A stretch of 18,650 bases of DNA from an uncultured Bacteroidales bacterium (GCA_937926515.1 CALAZZ010000197.1:1-18650), one strand, 5' to 3'. Counted from the first letter of the stretch, positions 6,849 to 14,827 are shown. A program made the numbers and translations. Notes: generated from the letters alone by a model not told the origin.

Positions 6849-7571
6849 ATGGGACAAAAAACGAATCCGATAGGTCTTAGATTAGGAATCATCAAAGGTT
6901 GGGATTCCAACTGGTACGGCGGCAAAGATTTTTCCGGCAAGCTCGTCGAGGATGAACAGATAAGGAAATACCTCAATGCCCGACTGGGCAAAGCCGGAGT
7001 ATCCAAAATACTCATTGAGCGCTCACTGAAGCTGGTAACTGTTACCATCTCAACTGCCAGGCCTGGTATGATCATTGGTAAAGGCGGACAGGAAGTGGAT
7101 AAGCTCAAAGAAGAACTTAAAAAGCTAACAGGTAAAGAAGTTCAGATTAATATCAGTGAAATAAAACGACCCGAACTGGATGCTCATATTGTGGCTACCA
7201 CTATCGCAAAACAGATTGAAGGCAGGATATCATTCCGCAGGGCGATCAAAACGGCTATTACTTCCAGTATGCGTATCGGAGCTGAAGGTATCAAGGTTAT
7301 GATTTCCGGACGTGTTGGTGGTGCTGAAATGGCTCGCTGCGAAACTTACAAAGAAGGACGCATCCCACTGCATACACTTCGAGCCGACATTGATTATGCC
7401 TTGGTCGAAGCACATACCACCTATGGCAGGATTGGTATAAAAGTGTGGATTTGTAAAGGTGAAATATATGGAAAACCCGAGTTGGTTCCAACCACCGTGG
7501 GCGGTGCAGGCAAAAAAGCAGTTGCGCCCAAAGGCGGAGGAGCTCCACGTCAGAGGGGAAGACGCAAGTAA
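6849..7571 (+). CDS. rpsC: 30S ribosomal protein S3
   Basis: uS3, 240 residues, lines the mRNA entry channel and, with S4 and S5, gives the ribosome its mRNA helicase activity. The N-terminal MGQKTNPIGLRLG is diagnostic. A type-II KH domain carries the GMIIGKGG loop (73-80). The FRRAIK segment (129-134) holds the basic residues that match the entry-channel arginines and lysine of E. coli. The C-terminal domain has GRVGGAEMAR and ends in a basic glycine-rich tail. The length is close to the E. coli protein (233). The start has no Shine-Dalgarno and is preceded by an A/T-rich stretch, as is usual here. Confidence 0.97.
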   Translation: MGQKTNPIGLRLGIIKGWDSNWYGGKDFSGKLVEDEQIRKYLNARLGKAGVSKILIERSLKLVTVTISTARPGMIIGKGGQEVDKLKEELKKLTGKEVQINISEIKRPELDAHIVATTIAKQIEGRISFRRAIKTAITSSMRIGAEGIKVMISGRVGGAEMARCETYKEGRIPLHTLRADIDYALVEAHTTYGRIGIKVWICKGEIYGKPELVPTTVGGAGKKAVAPKGGGAPRQRGRRK

Positions 7572-7601
7572 TATAATATCAATAATTAATATACAGTAAC
7601 A

Positions 7602-8027
7602 ATGTTACAGCCAAAAAAGACTAAGTTCAGAAGACACCAAAAGGGCCGCATGAAGGGCTTGTCGCAGCGGGGAAACCAGCTGGCGTTTGGGTCATTTGGC
7701 ATCAAAGCTCTTGAAAATGCCTGGCTCACCGGACGTCAAATTGAAGCCGCACGTCAGGCCGTTACACGTTATATGAAACGTGAAGGGCAGATATGGATCC
7801 GGGTTTTCCCCGACAAACCAATTACTAAGAAACCCGCTGAGGTGCGTATGGGTAAAGGTAAAGGTGCTCCTGAATATTTTGTTGCACCAGTAACTCCTGG
7901 CAGAATCATTTTTGAGGCCGAAGGCGTACCATTGGCTATTGCAAAGGAAGCTTTAAGGCTAGCTGCCCAAAAGTTACCTATTACCACAAAATTTGTCGTA
8001 AGAAGAGATTACGTAGAAGAAAATTAA
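7602..8027 (+). CDS. rplP: 50S ribosomal protein L16
   Basis: uL16, 141 residues, located between the A-site tRNA elbow and the peptidyl transferase centre, and a late assembly protein of the 50S. The start MLQPKKTKFRRHQKGR, the WIRVFPDKPITKKPAEVRMGKGKG region and ARLAAQKLP-type C-terminus (here LRLAAQKLPITTKFV) are typical. Arg82 in the VRMGKGKG motif lies at or next to the arginine (Arg81 in E. coli) that the RoxA/YcfD oxygenase hydroxylates. It is only 6 bases from rpmC, so coupling is likely. Confidence 0.96.
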   Translation: MLQPKKTKFRRHQKGRMKGLSQRGNQLAFGSFGIKALENAWLTGRQIEAARQAVTRYMKREGQIWIRVFPDKPITKKPAEVRMGKGKGAPEYFVAPVTPGRIIFEAEGVPLAIAKEALRLAAQKLPITTKFVVRRDYVEEN

Positions 8028-8033
8028 TAAGCA

Positions 8034-8240
8034 ATGAAACAAGAAGTAATCAAGGAGTTAAGTACGGCTGATTTGGTTGAAAGACTCGAAGAGGAGAATA
8101 AGCAGCTTGTGCGTCTGAAACTTAACCATGCGGTTTCACCACTTGAAAACCCAAATAAGATCAAAGCATATCGTAAAACGATTGCCAGGTTGAAAACCGA
8201 ACTGAGAAAAAGAGAGTTAGCAGGAGAAAGTAAAGCATAA
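8034..8240 (+). CDS. rpmC: 50S ribosomal protein L29
   Basis: uL29, 68 residues, a small two-helix protein next to L23 at the tunnel exit. The first helix holds EVIKELSTADLVERLEEENKQL. The middle carries LNHAVSPLENPNKIK, matching the family motif in which (N/D)P precedes the second helix, and that helix holds KTIARLKTELRKREL. The short C-terminal GESKA is normal. It overlaps nothing and sits between rplP (6-base gap) and rpsQ (14-base gap), the standard position. Confidence 0.95.
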   Translation: MKQEVIKELSTADLVERLEEENKQLVRLKLNHAVSPLENPNKIKAYRKTIARLKTELRKRELAGESKA

Positions 8241-8254
8241 CAACTAGAAGTACT

Positions 8255-8512
8255 ATGGAAACAAGAAACATCAGAAAAGAAAGAATCGGTGTTGTTGTGA
8301 GCAACAAAATGGATAAATCCATAACAGTTGAAATACAACGCCGCGTAAAGCATCCCATGTACGGAAAGTTTGTGAAGAAAACAAGCCGGTTCATGGCGCA
8401 CGATGAGAAGAATGACTGCAACATCGGAGATAAGGTACGCATCAGCGAAACAAGACCGCTGAGTAAAAATAAGTGTTGGAGATTGACTGAAATAATCGAA
8501 AGAGCTAAGTAA
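8255..8512 (+). CDS. rpsQ: 30S ribosomal protein S17
   Basis: uS17, 85 residues, an OB-fold primary binder of the 16S 5' domain. Diagnostic stretches are ERIGVVVSNKMDKSITVEI near the start, KHPMYGKFVKKTSRFMAHDE in the middle, and NIGDKVRISETRPLSKNKCW, the family's conserved C-terminal OB motif. Length is near the E. coli protein (84). Only one base separates its stop from the rplN start, so the S10 and spc clusters are joined without any promoter. Confidence 0.95.
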   Translation: METRNIRKERIGVVVSNKMDKSITVEIQRRVKHPMYGKFVKKTSRFMAHDEKNDCNIGDKVRISETRPLSKNKCWRLTEIIERAK

Positions 8513-8513
8513 T

Positions 8514-8882
8514 ATGATACAGCAGGAATCAAGACTAGCAGTAGCTGACAATAGTGGTGCAAAGGAAGTGCTTTGCATCAGGGTACTCGGTGGTACAGGT
8601 AGACGCTATGCCCGTATAGGAGACCAGATCGTAGTAACCGTAAAGCACGCTTTACCCAGTGGCAATATTAAGAAAGGTACTGTCGCTCGGGCTGTGGTTG
8701 TACGTACAAAAAAAGAGACCCGTCGTAATGATGGTTCTTACATACGTTTTGAGGATAATGCCGTTGTGTTGCTTAACAATGCCGGCGAAATGATCGGAAC
8801 ACGTATTTTTGGACCCGTCGCACGCGAACTCAGGGAGAAACAATTTATGAAAATCGTTTCACTTGCGCCTGAAGTACTTTAA
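8514..8882 (+). CDS. rplN: 50S ribosomal protein L14
   Basis: uL14, 122 residues, on the subunit interface, where it forms bridges to 16S rRNA and is the docking site of the silencing factor RsfS. The start MIQQESRLAVADNSGAKEV, the IRVLGG motif, the basic KHALPSGNIKKGTVARAVVVRTKK segment and the C-terminal FGPVARELREKQFMKIVSLAPEV are all standard, and the length equals the usual 122-123. It is the first gene of the spc part. Confidence 0.96.
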   Translation: MIQQESRLAVADNSGAKEVLCIRVLGGTGRRYARIGDQIVVTVKHALPSGNIKKGTVARAVVVRTKKETRRNDGSYIRFEDNAVVLLNNAGEMIGTRIFGPVARELREKQFMKIVSLAPEVL

Positions 8883-8905
8883 CAAATTGCAAAAAGATTG
8901 AAACA

Positions 8906-9226
8906 ATGTCAAAGTTGAATATAAAAAAAGGTGATAATGTAGTGGTGATCTCCGGCGACCACAAGGGTGAAAAAGGAAAGATAATGATGGTTGATACTGA
9001 GAAGCAAAGAGCCATTGTCGAAAATGTGAACCTTGTTTCCAAACACACCAAACCCAACGCTGATAACCCCAAGGGTGGGATCATCAAGAAAGAAGCACCA
9101 ATTCATGTCTCAAACCTTAAGCTGGTTGATGGTAGTGGCAAGCCCACCCGAATCAGTCGAAAAAAAGATGAGAAAACAGGAAAATCAGTCCGTTATTCAA
9201 AAAATACAGGGGAGGTAATTAAATAA
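8906..9226 (+). CDS. rplX: 50S ribosomal protein L24
   Basis: uL24, 106 residues, an assembly-initiating 50S protein near the tunnel exit. A KOW motif covers about residues 6-33 (IKKGDNVVVISGDHKGEKGKI). The segment KPNADNPKGGIIKKEAPIH is the conserved second half, and RISRKKDEKTGKSVRYSKNTGEVIK is the bacterial C-terminal part. Its stop codon shares one base with the rplE start (TAATG), a classic termination-reinitiation overlap. Confidence 0.95.
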   Translation: MSKLNIKKGDNVVVISGDHKGEKGKIMMVDTEKQRAIVENVNLVSKHTKPNADNPKGGIIKKEAPIHVSNLKLVDGSGKPTRISRKKDEKTGKSVRYSKNTGEVIK

Positions 9227-9783
9227 TGAGCTATCAGCCCAGATTAAAAGAGCAATATCGCAGTGAAATAGTGCCTGCACTCATGAAAAGCTTTGAGTAT
9301 ACAAGCGTCATGCAGGTTCCACGCCTTGTAAAAATTTCACTGAACCAGGGAATCGGTGCCGCTTTGACCGATAAGAAACTGATTGATTATGGTATTGAAG
9401 AAATGACCGCAATCACCGGACAAAAAGCCGTTCCCACTATATCCAAACGCGACGTATCTAACTTTAAACTGCGCCGTGGAAACCCAATTGGAGTGCGTGT
9501 TACACTTCGAGGCGACAAAATGTATGAGTTTCTGGAAAGGCTCATCGCAGTGGCCTTGCCACGTGTTCGTGACTTTAGGGGTATCAGCGACAAAGGATTT
9601 GATGGGCGTGGAAATTACAGCTTTGGAGTATCAGAACAGATTATTTTTCCTGAAATCGATATTGATAAAGTAAACAGAATAAACGGTATGGACATTACAC
9701 TGGTTACTTCTGCCCGTACCGATAAGGAAGCACTTGAACTGCTCAAATCATTCGGTCTTCCATTTAAGAATCAAAAAAAGTAA
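9226..9783 (+). CDS. rplE: 50S ribosomal protein L5
   Basis: uL5, 185 residues, carries 5S rRNA into the central protuberance and contacts P-site tRNA and S13. Family motifs are RLVKISLNQGIG near residue 35, the FKLRRGNPIGVRVTLRG segment, and LPRVRDFRGISDKGFDGRGNYSFG in the middle, followed by PEIDIDKVNRINGMDITLVT. The length is a little above the E. coli 179. The start overlaps the rplX stop by one base, and rpsN follows after 6 bases. Confidence 0.96.
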   Translation: MSYQPRLKEQYRSEIVPALMKSFEYTSVMQVPRLVKISLNQGIGAALTDKKLIDYGIEEMTAITGQKAVPTISKRDVSNFKLRRGNPIGVRVTLRGDKMYEFLERLIAVALPRVRDFRGISDKGFDGRGNYSFGVSEQIIFPEIDIDKVNRINGMDITLVTSARTDKEALELLKSFGLPFKNQKK

Positions 9784-9789
9784 CAGAGC

Positions 9790-10059
9790 ATGGCAAAAGA
9801 GTCAATGAAAGCGCGGGAGCGCAAAAGACAAAAATTGGTTGAAAAGTATGCCGCTAAGCGCGCTGCATTGAAAGAAGCAGGCGATTATGAAGCATTACAG
9901 AAACTGCCACGAAACGCTTCACCGGTACGATTGCATAACCGCTGTCAAATTACCGGACGGCCCAAAGGATACATGCGCCAGTTTGGTATTTCACGTATCA
10001 ATTTCAGGGAAATGGCCCTTAAAGGTCTTATTCCTGGTGTAAAAAAAGCAAGTTGGTAA
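9790..10059 (+). CDS. rpsN: 30S ribosomal protein S14, zinc-free form
   Basis: uS14, 89 residues, a 30S head protein placed between S3, S10 and S19. This is the long C-minus type. It has no CxxC pairs and only one cysteine (NRCQITGRPKGY), so it cannot bind the zinc ion that the short 61-residue type uses. The segments LPRNASPVRLHNRCQITGRPKGY and the end of the protein, ISRINFREMALKGLIPGVKKASW, are typical. The zinc-free form suits an organism whose main operon does not depend on zinc supply. A second, zinc-binding copy elsewhere cannot be judged from this window. Confidence 0.95.
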   Translation: MAKESMKARERKRQKLVEKYAAKRAALKEAGDYEALQKLPRNASPVRLHNRCQITGRPKGYMRQFGISRINFREMALKGLIPGVKKASW

Positions 10060-10080
10060 TAATTAATTTCTCAGCATAAA

Positions 10081-10479
10081 ATGAATACTGATCCAATTGC
10101 AGATTATCTAACTAGATTAAGAAATGGAATTATGGCTAAACACAGGGTTATTGAAGTTCCTGCTTCGAATACCAAGAAGGCCATTACCAAGATCTTATTC
10201 GAAAAAGGATATATTTTGAATTATAAGTTTGAAGATGATAACAAACAAGGTTTGATAAAAATTGCCCTGAAATATCATCCGGTTACTAAAATGCCAGCTT
10301 TGACCAAACTGGAACGTATATCACGTCCGGGATTACGCCAATATGTTGATGCATCCAAACTGCCAAGGGTAATGAACGGGCTTGGTATAGCTATAATATC
10401 CACGTCGAGTGGTATAATGAGTGATAAAGAAGCCCGTAAGCTTCACATAGGCGGTGAGGTTTTGTGTTATATTAGCTAA
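10081..10479 (+). CDS. rpsH: 30S ribosomal protein S8
   Basis: uS8, 132 residues, a primary binder of the 16S central domain. The start TDPIADYLTRLRNGIMAKH and the conserved C-terminal motif STSSGIMSDKEARKLHIGGE, which contacts helix 21, are intact. In E. coli S8 represses the spc operon by binding a site at the rplE start that mimics its 16S target. I see no obvious copy of that site around rplX-rplE here. It is followed by rplF after 18 bases, and that gap contains an unusually good ribosome binding site. Confidence 0.95.
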   Translation: MNTDPIADYLTRLRNGIMAKHRVIEVPASNTKKAITKILFEKGYILNYKFEDDNKQGLIKIALKYHPVTKMPALTKLERISRPGLRQYVDASKLPRVMNGLGIAIISTSSGIMSDKEARKLHIGGEVLCYIS

Positions 10480-10483
10480 TACT

Positions 10484-10490
10484 AAGGAGA
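10484..10490 (+). promoter_or_regulatory. Canonical Shine-Dalgarno of rplF
   Basis: AAGGAGA ends 7 bases before the rplF ATG at 10498, which is ideal Shine-Dalgarno sequence and spacing. Almost every other start in this window has no such site, which is the rule in Bacteroidota, so this one stands out. It fixes the rplF start. Confidence 0.7.
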
Positions 10491-10497
10491 TCAAAAA

Positions 10498-11052
10498 ATG
10501 TCAAGAATAGGTAAATTACCAGTTGCATTACCCTCAGGAGTTGAGGTTACAGTGTCCAAAGACAATGTAGTAAAGGTGAAAGGTAAACTGGGTGAACTTG
10601 AACAACAAGTTGACCCGAAATTAACTGTGAATATCGAAGATGGACAAGTTGTGCTTGAAAGGGCGGATGAATCTATGGACACCAGGTCAAAACATGGACT
10701 GTACCGTTCACTCATTAACAATATGGTGACTGGAGTTAGCGAAGGCTATCAAATAGTTCAGGAGTTGGTAGGTGTTGGATTTAAAGCTGAAGCCAAAGGG
10801 CAAATATTGGAATTGGCCCTGGGCTATTCGCACAACATCTTTTTTGAACTTCCACCCGAGATCAAGGTTGAAACAGTGAGCGAACGTGGTAAAAGCCCGA
10901 TCATTAAGTTGAGTTCGATTGATAAACAGCTTATTGGCCAGGTGGCTGCCAAAATACGTTCGATGCGGAAACCTGAACCTTACAAAGGCAAGGGAGTACG
11001 CTTCCAGGGAGAGGTGTTGCGCCGCAAAGCTGGAAAAACAGCAGGTAAATAG
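10498..11052 (+). CDS. rplF: 50S ribosomal protein L6
   Basis: uL6, 184 residues, near the sarcin-ricin loop and the GTPase factor site. It is made of two similar alpha/beta repeats (about 1-82 and 83-170). The N-terminal SRIGKLPVALPSGV and the signature PEPYKGKGVRF (159-169) in the second repeat are intact. The length is near the E. coli 177, with a short basic tail. It is the one gene of the window preceded by a full Shine-Dalgarno (10484-10490). A 49-base A/T-rich gap follows before rplR, in which I see only a weak 5-pair stem. Confidence 0.96.
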   Translation: MSRIGKLPVALPSGVEVTVSKDNVVKVKGKLGELEQQVDPKLTVNIEDGQVVLERADESMDTRSKHGLYRSLINNMVTGVSEGYQIVQELVGVGFKAEAKGQILELALGYSHNIFFELPPEIKVETVSERGKSPIIKLSSIDKQLIGQVAAKIRSMRKPEPYKGKGVRFQGEVLRRKAGKTAGK

Positions 11053-11101
11053 TGTATTTAATTAGTAAGCACAGTTATAGAAAGTAAAAGACCTATATAA
11101 A

Positions 11102-11464
11102 ATGGCTATTAAAAATAGAAAAGTCGAAAGAAGAAACAGCATAAGGCAAAGGATCAGAAAGATCATTAAAGGGACTGCTGAACGCCCCCGCATGACTGTC
11201 TTTAGAAGCAATCAGGAAATCTATGTGCAATTGATTGATGACTTGGAGGGCCGAACAATTGTTGCTGCCAGCTCAATCGAGAAAGGTTTTTCTGATGCCA
11301 AAACAAACAAAGTTGAACAAGCTAAAGCCGTTGGTAAAATGATTGCCGAAAAAGCACAAGCTGCCGGTATTGAGCAAGTTGTATTTGACCGTAATGGCTA
11401 TTTGTATCATGGAAGAGTAAAGTCGCTTGCTGAAGCTGCGCGTGAAGGAGGATTAAAATTCTAA
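11102..11464 (+). CDS. rplR: 50S ribosomal protein L18
   Basis: uL18, 120 residues, binds 5S rRNA together with L5 in the central protuberance. Typical features are the basic N-terminus (KNRKVERRNSIRQRIRK), the ERPRMTVFRSNQEIYVQLIDD strand-turn-strand, and the C-terminal VVFDRNGYLYHGRVKSLAEAAREGGLKF. Length is standard. rpsE follows after 6 bases. Confidence 0.96.
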   Translation: MAIKNRKVERRNSIRQRIRKIIKGTAERPRMTVFRSNQEIYVQLIDDLEGRTIVAASSIEKGFSDAKTNKVEQAKAVGKMIAEKAQAAGIEQVVFDRNGYLYHGRVKSLAEAAREGGLKF

Positions 11465-11470
11465 AAAACT

Positions 11471-11989
11471 ATGTCAGAAGTAAACGTAAAAAGAGTAAAA
11501 TCCAGCGAAATCGAGTTTAAAGACCGATTGGTTAGCATCCAGCGTGTTACCAAGGTAACAAAGGGTGGTAGGACTTTCAGCTTTTCGGCAATTGTGGTCG
11601 TGGGCAATGAGAATGGTGTTGTAGGCTACGGTCTGGGTAAGGCCAAGGAGGTCACATCTGCAATTTCCAAAGGAATAGATGATGCCAAGAAGAACCTGAT
11701 TAAAGTTCCCGTATTGAAAGGTACAGTGCCACATGAGCAATACGGAAAATACAGTGGTGCGCTGGTGTTTATCAAGCCTGCCTCTCCGGGTACCGGTGTA
11801 ATTGCAGGTGGTGCGATGCGCGCCGTACTCGAAAGTGTTGGTATCAAAGATGTATTAGCTAAATCAAAAGGCTCATCCAACCCCCACTCAGTTGTGAAAG
11901 CAACGATAAATGCGCTGGCTCAGTTACGAGATGCGTATACAGTAGCACAAGTGAGAGGAGTCGATTTGGATACAGTGTTTAACGGATAA
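11471..11989 (+). CDS. rpsE: 30S ribosomal protein S5
   Basis: uS5, 172 residues, a 30S body protein at the mRNA entry pore that affects decoding accuracy. The N-terminal double-stranded RNA binding-like domain covers about residues 15-80 and includes the KGGRTFSF loop (31-38), the site of spectinomycin-resistance changes, here without deletion. The C-terminal domain contains GTGVIAGGAMRAVLESVGIKDVLAKSKGS. The length is near that of E. coli (167). It lies between rplR and rpmD, with 11 bases before rpmD. Confidence 0.96.
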   Translation: MSEVNVKRVKSSEIEFKDRLVSIQRVTKVTKGGRTFSFSAIVVVGNENGVVGYGLGKAKEVTSAISKGIDDAKKNLIKVPVLKGTVPHEQYGKYSGALVFIKPASPGTGVIAGGAMRAVLESVGIKDVLAKSKGSSNPHSVVKATINALAQLRDAYTVAQVRGVDLDTVFNG

Positions 11990-12000
11990 AACGACCAGGT

Positions 12001-12180
12001 ATGAAAAAAGTTAGAATTACCCAGATCAAAAGTGGTATCGGACGTCCAAAAAGACAGAAAGCTACACTTGAAGCACTTGGTTTCAGGCGTATGAACCAAA
12101 CCAAGGAAGTTGAGTTGACTCCCGCTGTCGAAGGCATGGTCAACAGTGTTAAGCACCTGCTTAAAATAGAGGAAGTTTAA
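12001..12180 (+). CDS. rpmD: 50S ribosomal protein L30
   Basis: uL30, 59 residues, a small single-domain 50S protein. The N-terminal VRITQIKSGIGRPKRQKATLEALGFRRMN region is diagnostic: the family has a K-S-x-I-G motif followed by the GL/GFRR turn. The rest, TPAVEGMVNSVKHLLKIEE, forms the second helix. Length matches the E. coli protein (59). It lies between rpsE and rplO, as in all spc operons. Confidence 0.95.
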   Translation: MKKVRITQIKSGIGRPKRQKATLEALGFRRMNQTKEVELTPAVEGMVNSVKHLLKIEEV

Positions 12181-12210
12181 GAATATAAACGAAGGAAATA
12201 AATTCAAAAA

Positions 12211-12654
12211 ATGGATCTAAGCAATCTTAAACCAGCAAAAGGCTCTGTCAAGAAAAGAAAACGCATTGGCCGCGGACAGGGGTCAGGTTATGGTGGAACA
12301 TCTACACGTGGGCATAAAGGTGCCGGACAGCGCTCAGGCAATTCACGCCGCTTTGGTCACGAGGGTGGTCAAATGCCATTGGTGCGTCGCGTTCCGAAAT
12401 TTGGTTTTACCAACATCAACCGTAAGGAATATCGGGTCTTGAACCTGAAAACTTTACAGCAATTAGCTGATAAAGGGATCACCACAATCGATTTGGATGT
12501 ACTTATCCAAAATGGATTGGCCCATAAAAAAGATCTTATTAAGATCTTAGCATTAGGTGAATTAAAGGCTAAATTGGAAGTTAAAGCACATGCATTCTCT
12601 GCAACTGCAATCAGTGCAATTGAAGCACAGGGTGGTGTGGCAGAAAAACTGTAA
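12211..12654 (+). CDS. rplO: 50S ribosomal protein L15
   Basis: uL15, 147 residues, an assembly protein with a long basic N-terminal arm buried in 23S rRNA and a C-terminal globular domain. The arm holds RIGRGQGSGYGGTSTRGHKG (19-38) and GQRSGNSRRFGHEGGQMPLVRR. The globular part includes EYRVLNLKTLQQL and the C-terminal KVKAHAFSATAISAIE-like helix. Length is near the E. coli 144. An AAGGAA lies about 14 bases before the start, too distant for a normal Shine-Dalgarno. secY follows after 5 bases. Confidence 0.95.
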   Translation: MDLSNLKPAKGSVKKRKRIGRGQGSGYGGTSTRGHKGAGQRSGNSRRFGHEGGQMPLVRRVPKFGFTNINRKEYRVLNLKTLQQLADKGITTIDLDVLIQNGLAHKKDLIKILALGELKAKLEVKAHAFSATAISAIEAQGGVAEKL

Positions 12655-12659
12655 ACCGA

Positions 12660-14018
12660 ATGAAAAAGTTAATAGATACATTACGGAATATCAACAAAAT
12701 TGATGAGCTGCGTAAGCGAATTCTCTACACATTAGGTATAATACTTATATATCGTCTGGGTTCGCATGTGGTACTGCCCGGTGTTGACCCCAATATGTTG
12801 GCCAATCTTCAAAGTCAGGCCAGTGGCGGTTTGCTTGGTTTGTTGAATATGTTCTCAGGGGGTGCCTTTGCCAATGCCTCTGTCTTCGCGTTGGGTATCA
12901 TGCCGTATATCTCGGCCTCTATCGTGATCCAGTTGTTGGGGATGGCTATTCCGTATTTCCAGCGGTTGCAACGAGAAGGCGAAAGCGGACGAAGGAAGAT
13001 CAACCAGATCACCAGGTACCTCACCGTTGCCATTGTGGCTATGCAAGGTCCTGGTTATATCGCTAACCTAATAGCACAACTCCCTCCCGAAGGTATAGCA
13101 CCCTTTGATCCGAATGTGACAAGTCCCTCGGCATTTTTCTGGGTTTCTTCAACAATAATTCTGATCGCCGGCACTCTATTCGTTATGTGGCTAGGTGAGC
13201 GCATCACCGATAAAGGAATTGGGAATGGTATTTCATTGATTATCATGATTGGTATCATTGCCCAGTTGCCATTTGCACTGATCGGTGAGTTTGCCTCACG
13301 GATGGAACAGAGTGGTGGAGGACTGGTTTACTTCCTGATAGAAATTGTAATACTTGTTTTTGTAATCCTTTTAACCATTTTATTGGTTCAGGGCACACGC
13401 AAAGTGCCGGTGCAATATGCCAAACGCATCGTTGGAAACAGGCAATATGGCGGAGTACGTCAGTACATTCCTTTAAAAGTGAATGCTGCTGGAGTAATGC
13501 CTATCATTTTTGCTCAGGCCATTATGTTTTTACCTATTACTTTGGTTGGATTCACAGCAAGTGAAGGATTGACAGGTGTAGCTGCAGCATTTACCAATAT
13601 CAATGGTTTTTGGTACAACCTGACATTCTTCATACTCATCATCTTGTTTACCTACTTCTATACTGCCATTACGATCAATCCAAATCAAATGGCGGAGGAT
13701 ATGAAAAAGAATGGAGGATTTATTCCCGGTGTGAAACCCGGTAAGAAAACTGCTGAATACCTGGATAATATCATGTCGCGCATTACACTGCCGGGATCAA
13801 TATTTCTTGGTTTTGTTGCCATTATGCCTGCCATTGTGAGCCAAATGGGAGTGAGTATGGCTTTTGCCCAGTTCTACGGTGGCACCTCTCTGCTCATTCT
13901 TGTGGGGGTGGTACTGGATACATTGCAGCAAATTGAAAGTTATTTACTTATGCGTCATTATGACGGATTAACCAAATCAGGCAGAATTAAAGGAAGGTCT
14001 GCCATGAGTATGGGATAG
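12660..14018 (+). CDS. secY: Preprotein translocase subunit SecY
   Basis: Channel-forming subunit of the Sec translocon, 452 residues, in the inner membrane. Ten hydrophobic segments can be placed at about 21-39, 73-95, 119-139, 158-178, 188-209, 221-244, 276-298, 317-339, 376-396 and 405-425. The plug region lies near 57-70 (GGLLGLLNMFSGGAF). GERITDKGIGNGISLI (179-194) and FAQAIMFLP are conserved family segments. The cytosolic loop between segments 8 and 9 reads GFIPGVKPG (353-361). Lys359 stands where E. coli has the functionally critical Arg357, a conservative exchange. adk, which follows secY in many bacteria, is absent, and map follows directly. Co-transcription with ribosomal genes matches channel supply to translation capacity. 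Confidence 0.97.
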   Translation: MKKLIDTLRNINKIDELRKRILYTLGIILIYRLGSHVVLPGVDPNMLANLQSQASGGLLGLLNMFSGGAFANASVFALGIMPYISASIVIQLLGMAIPYFQRLQREGESGRRKINQITRYLTVAIVAMQGPGYIANLIAQLPPEGIAPFDPNVTSPSAFFWVSSTIILIAGTLFVMWLGERITDKGIGNGISLIIMIGIIAQLPFALIGEFASRMEQSGGGLVYFLIEIVILVFVILLTILLVQGTRKVPVQYAKRIVGNRQYGGVRQYIPLKVNAAGVMPIIFAQAIMFLPITLVGFTASEGLTGVAAAFTNINGFWYNLTFFILIILFTYFYTAITINPNQMAEDMKKNGGFIPGVKPGKKTAEYLDNIMSRITLPGSIFLGFVAIMPAIVSQMGVSMAFAQFYGGTSLLILVGVVLDTLQQIESYLLMRHYDGLTKSGRIKGRSAMSMG

Positions 14019-14041
14019 ATGGATTTTATCCTGATCGGAAA

Positions 14042-14824
14042 ATGATAAGTCTGAAGACAGAAGAAGAAATAGAAATACAACGCGAAAGTTCTTTGCTTGT
14101 TGGAAAAACACTGGCCGAAGTTGCAAAACATGTTCGTCCGGGAATAAAATCGATCGAATTGGATCACATAGCTGAGACCTTTATCAGAGATCACAAGGCA
14201 GTACCTGCATTTAAAGGGTATGGTGGTTTCCCCGGTTCGCTTTGTATCTCGGTTAATGATCAGGTTGTTCACGGTATACCAGGTAACTATGAGCTGAAAG
14301 ATGGCGATATTGCTTCCATTGATTGCGGTGTGTTAATGAATGGTTTTTATGGCGATTATGCTTATACCTTTGAAGTTGGAGAAGTGGATGAATCTATAAG
14401 GACATTGGTTCGTGTTACCAAAGAATCCCTTTATCTTGCCATTGAACAGGCTATCGTAGGTAAACGAATTGGTGATATAGGGCACGCTGTTCAATCGCAT
14501 GTAGAACCTTATGGTTTTGGTGTGGTGCGTGAACTGGTCGGACACGGTGTTGGTAGGCAATTGCATGAGAAACCCGAAGTGCCGAATTATGGTAAAAGAG
14601 GCACCGGCGTAAAACTCAAAAAAGGTATGGTTCTTGCAATCGAACCCATGATCAATATGGGAGATAGGGCAGTAAAGCAGGAAGCAGATGGCTGGACCAT
14701 CAGGACTGTTGATGGATTACCGTCCGCGCATTTTGAGCATAACGTGGTTGTTAGAGAAGGCAAGGCTGAATTTCTGTCGAGTTTTGAAATGATCGAAAAT
14801 GTATTGAAATCATTGAACCGATAA
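14042..14824 (+). CDS. map: Methionine aminopeptidase, type I
   Basis: Cytosolic enzyme that removes the initiator methionine from nascent proteins after deformylation. It has 260 residues and the type I pita-bread fold without a zinc-finger extension. All catalytic residues are present: His77 (VVHG), and metal ligands Asp94 (SIDCG), Asp105 (GDYAYTF), His168 (GHGVG), Glu201 (AIEP) and Glu232 (FEHN), matching E. coli H79, D97, D108, H171, E204 and E235. The start ATG at 14042 yields ISLKTEEEIEIQRESSLLVG, the expected first helix. It sits 23 bases after secY and 3 bases before infA, the common arrangement in this phylum. Confidence 0.97.
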   Translation: MISLKTEEEIEIQRESSLLVGKTLAEVAKHVRPGIKSIELDHIAETFIRDHKAVPAFKGYGGFPGSLCISVNDQVVHGIPGNYELKDGDIASIDCGVLMNGFYGDYAYTFEVGEVDESIRTLVRVTKESLYLAIEQAIVGKRIGDIGHAVQSHVEPYGFGVVRELVGHGVGRQLHEKPEVPNYGKRGTGVKLKKGMVLAIEPMINMGDRAVKQEADGWTIRTVDGLPSAHFEHNVVVREGKAEFLSSFEMIENVLKSLNR

Positions 14825-14827
14825 ATT

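Noticed and set aside
8024..8578. 184-codon open frame on the minus strand
   Set aside because: It lies opposite rpmC, rpsQ and the rplN start, all of which are certain. Its Cys/Ser/Phe-rich composition is typical of an antisense shadow.
11053..11101. Regulatory hairpin between rplF and rplR
   Set aside because: Only five A/T-rich pairs with a 12-base loop can form, no better than expected in an A/T-rich gap.
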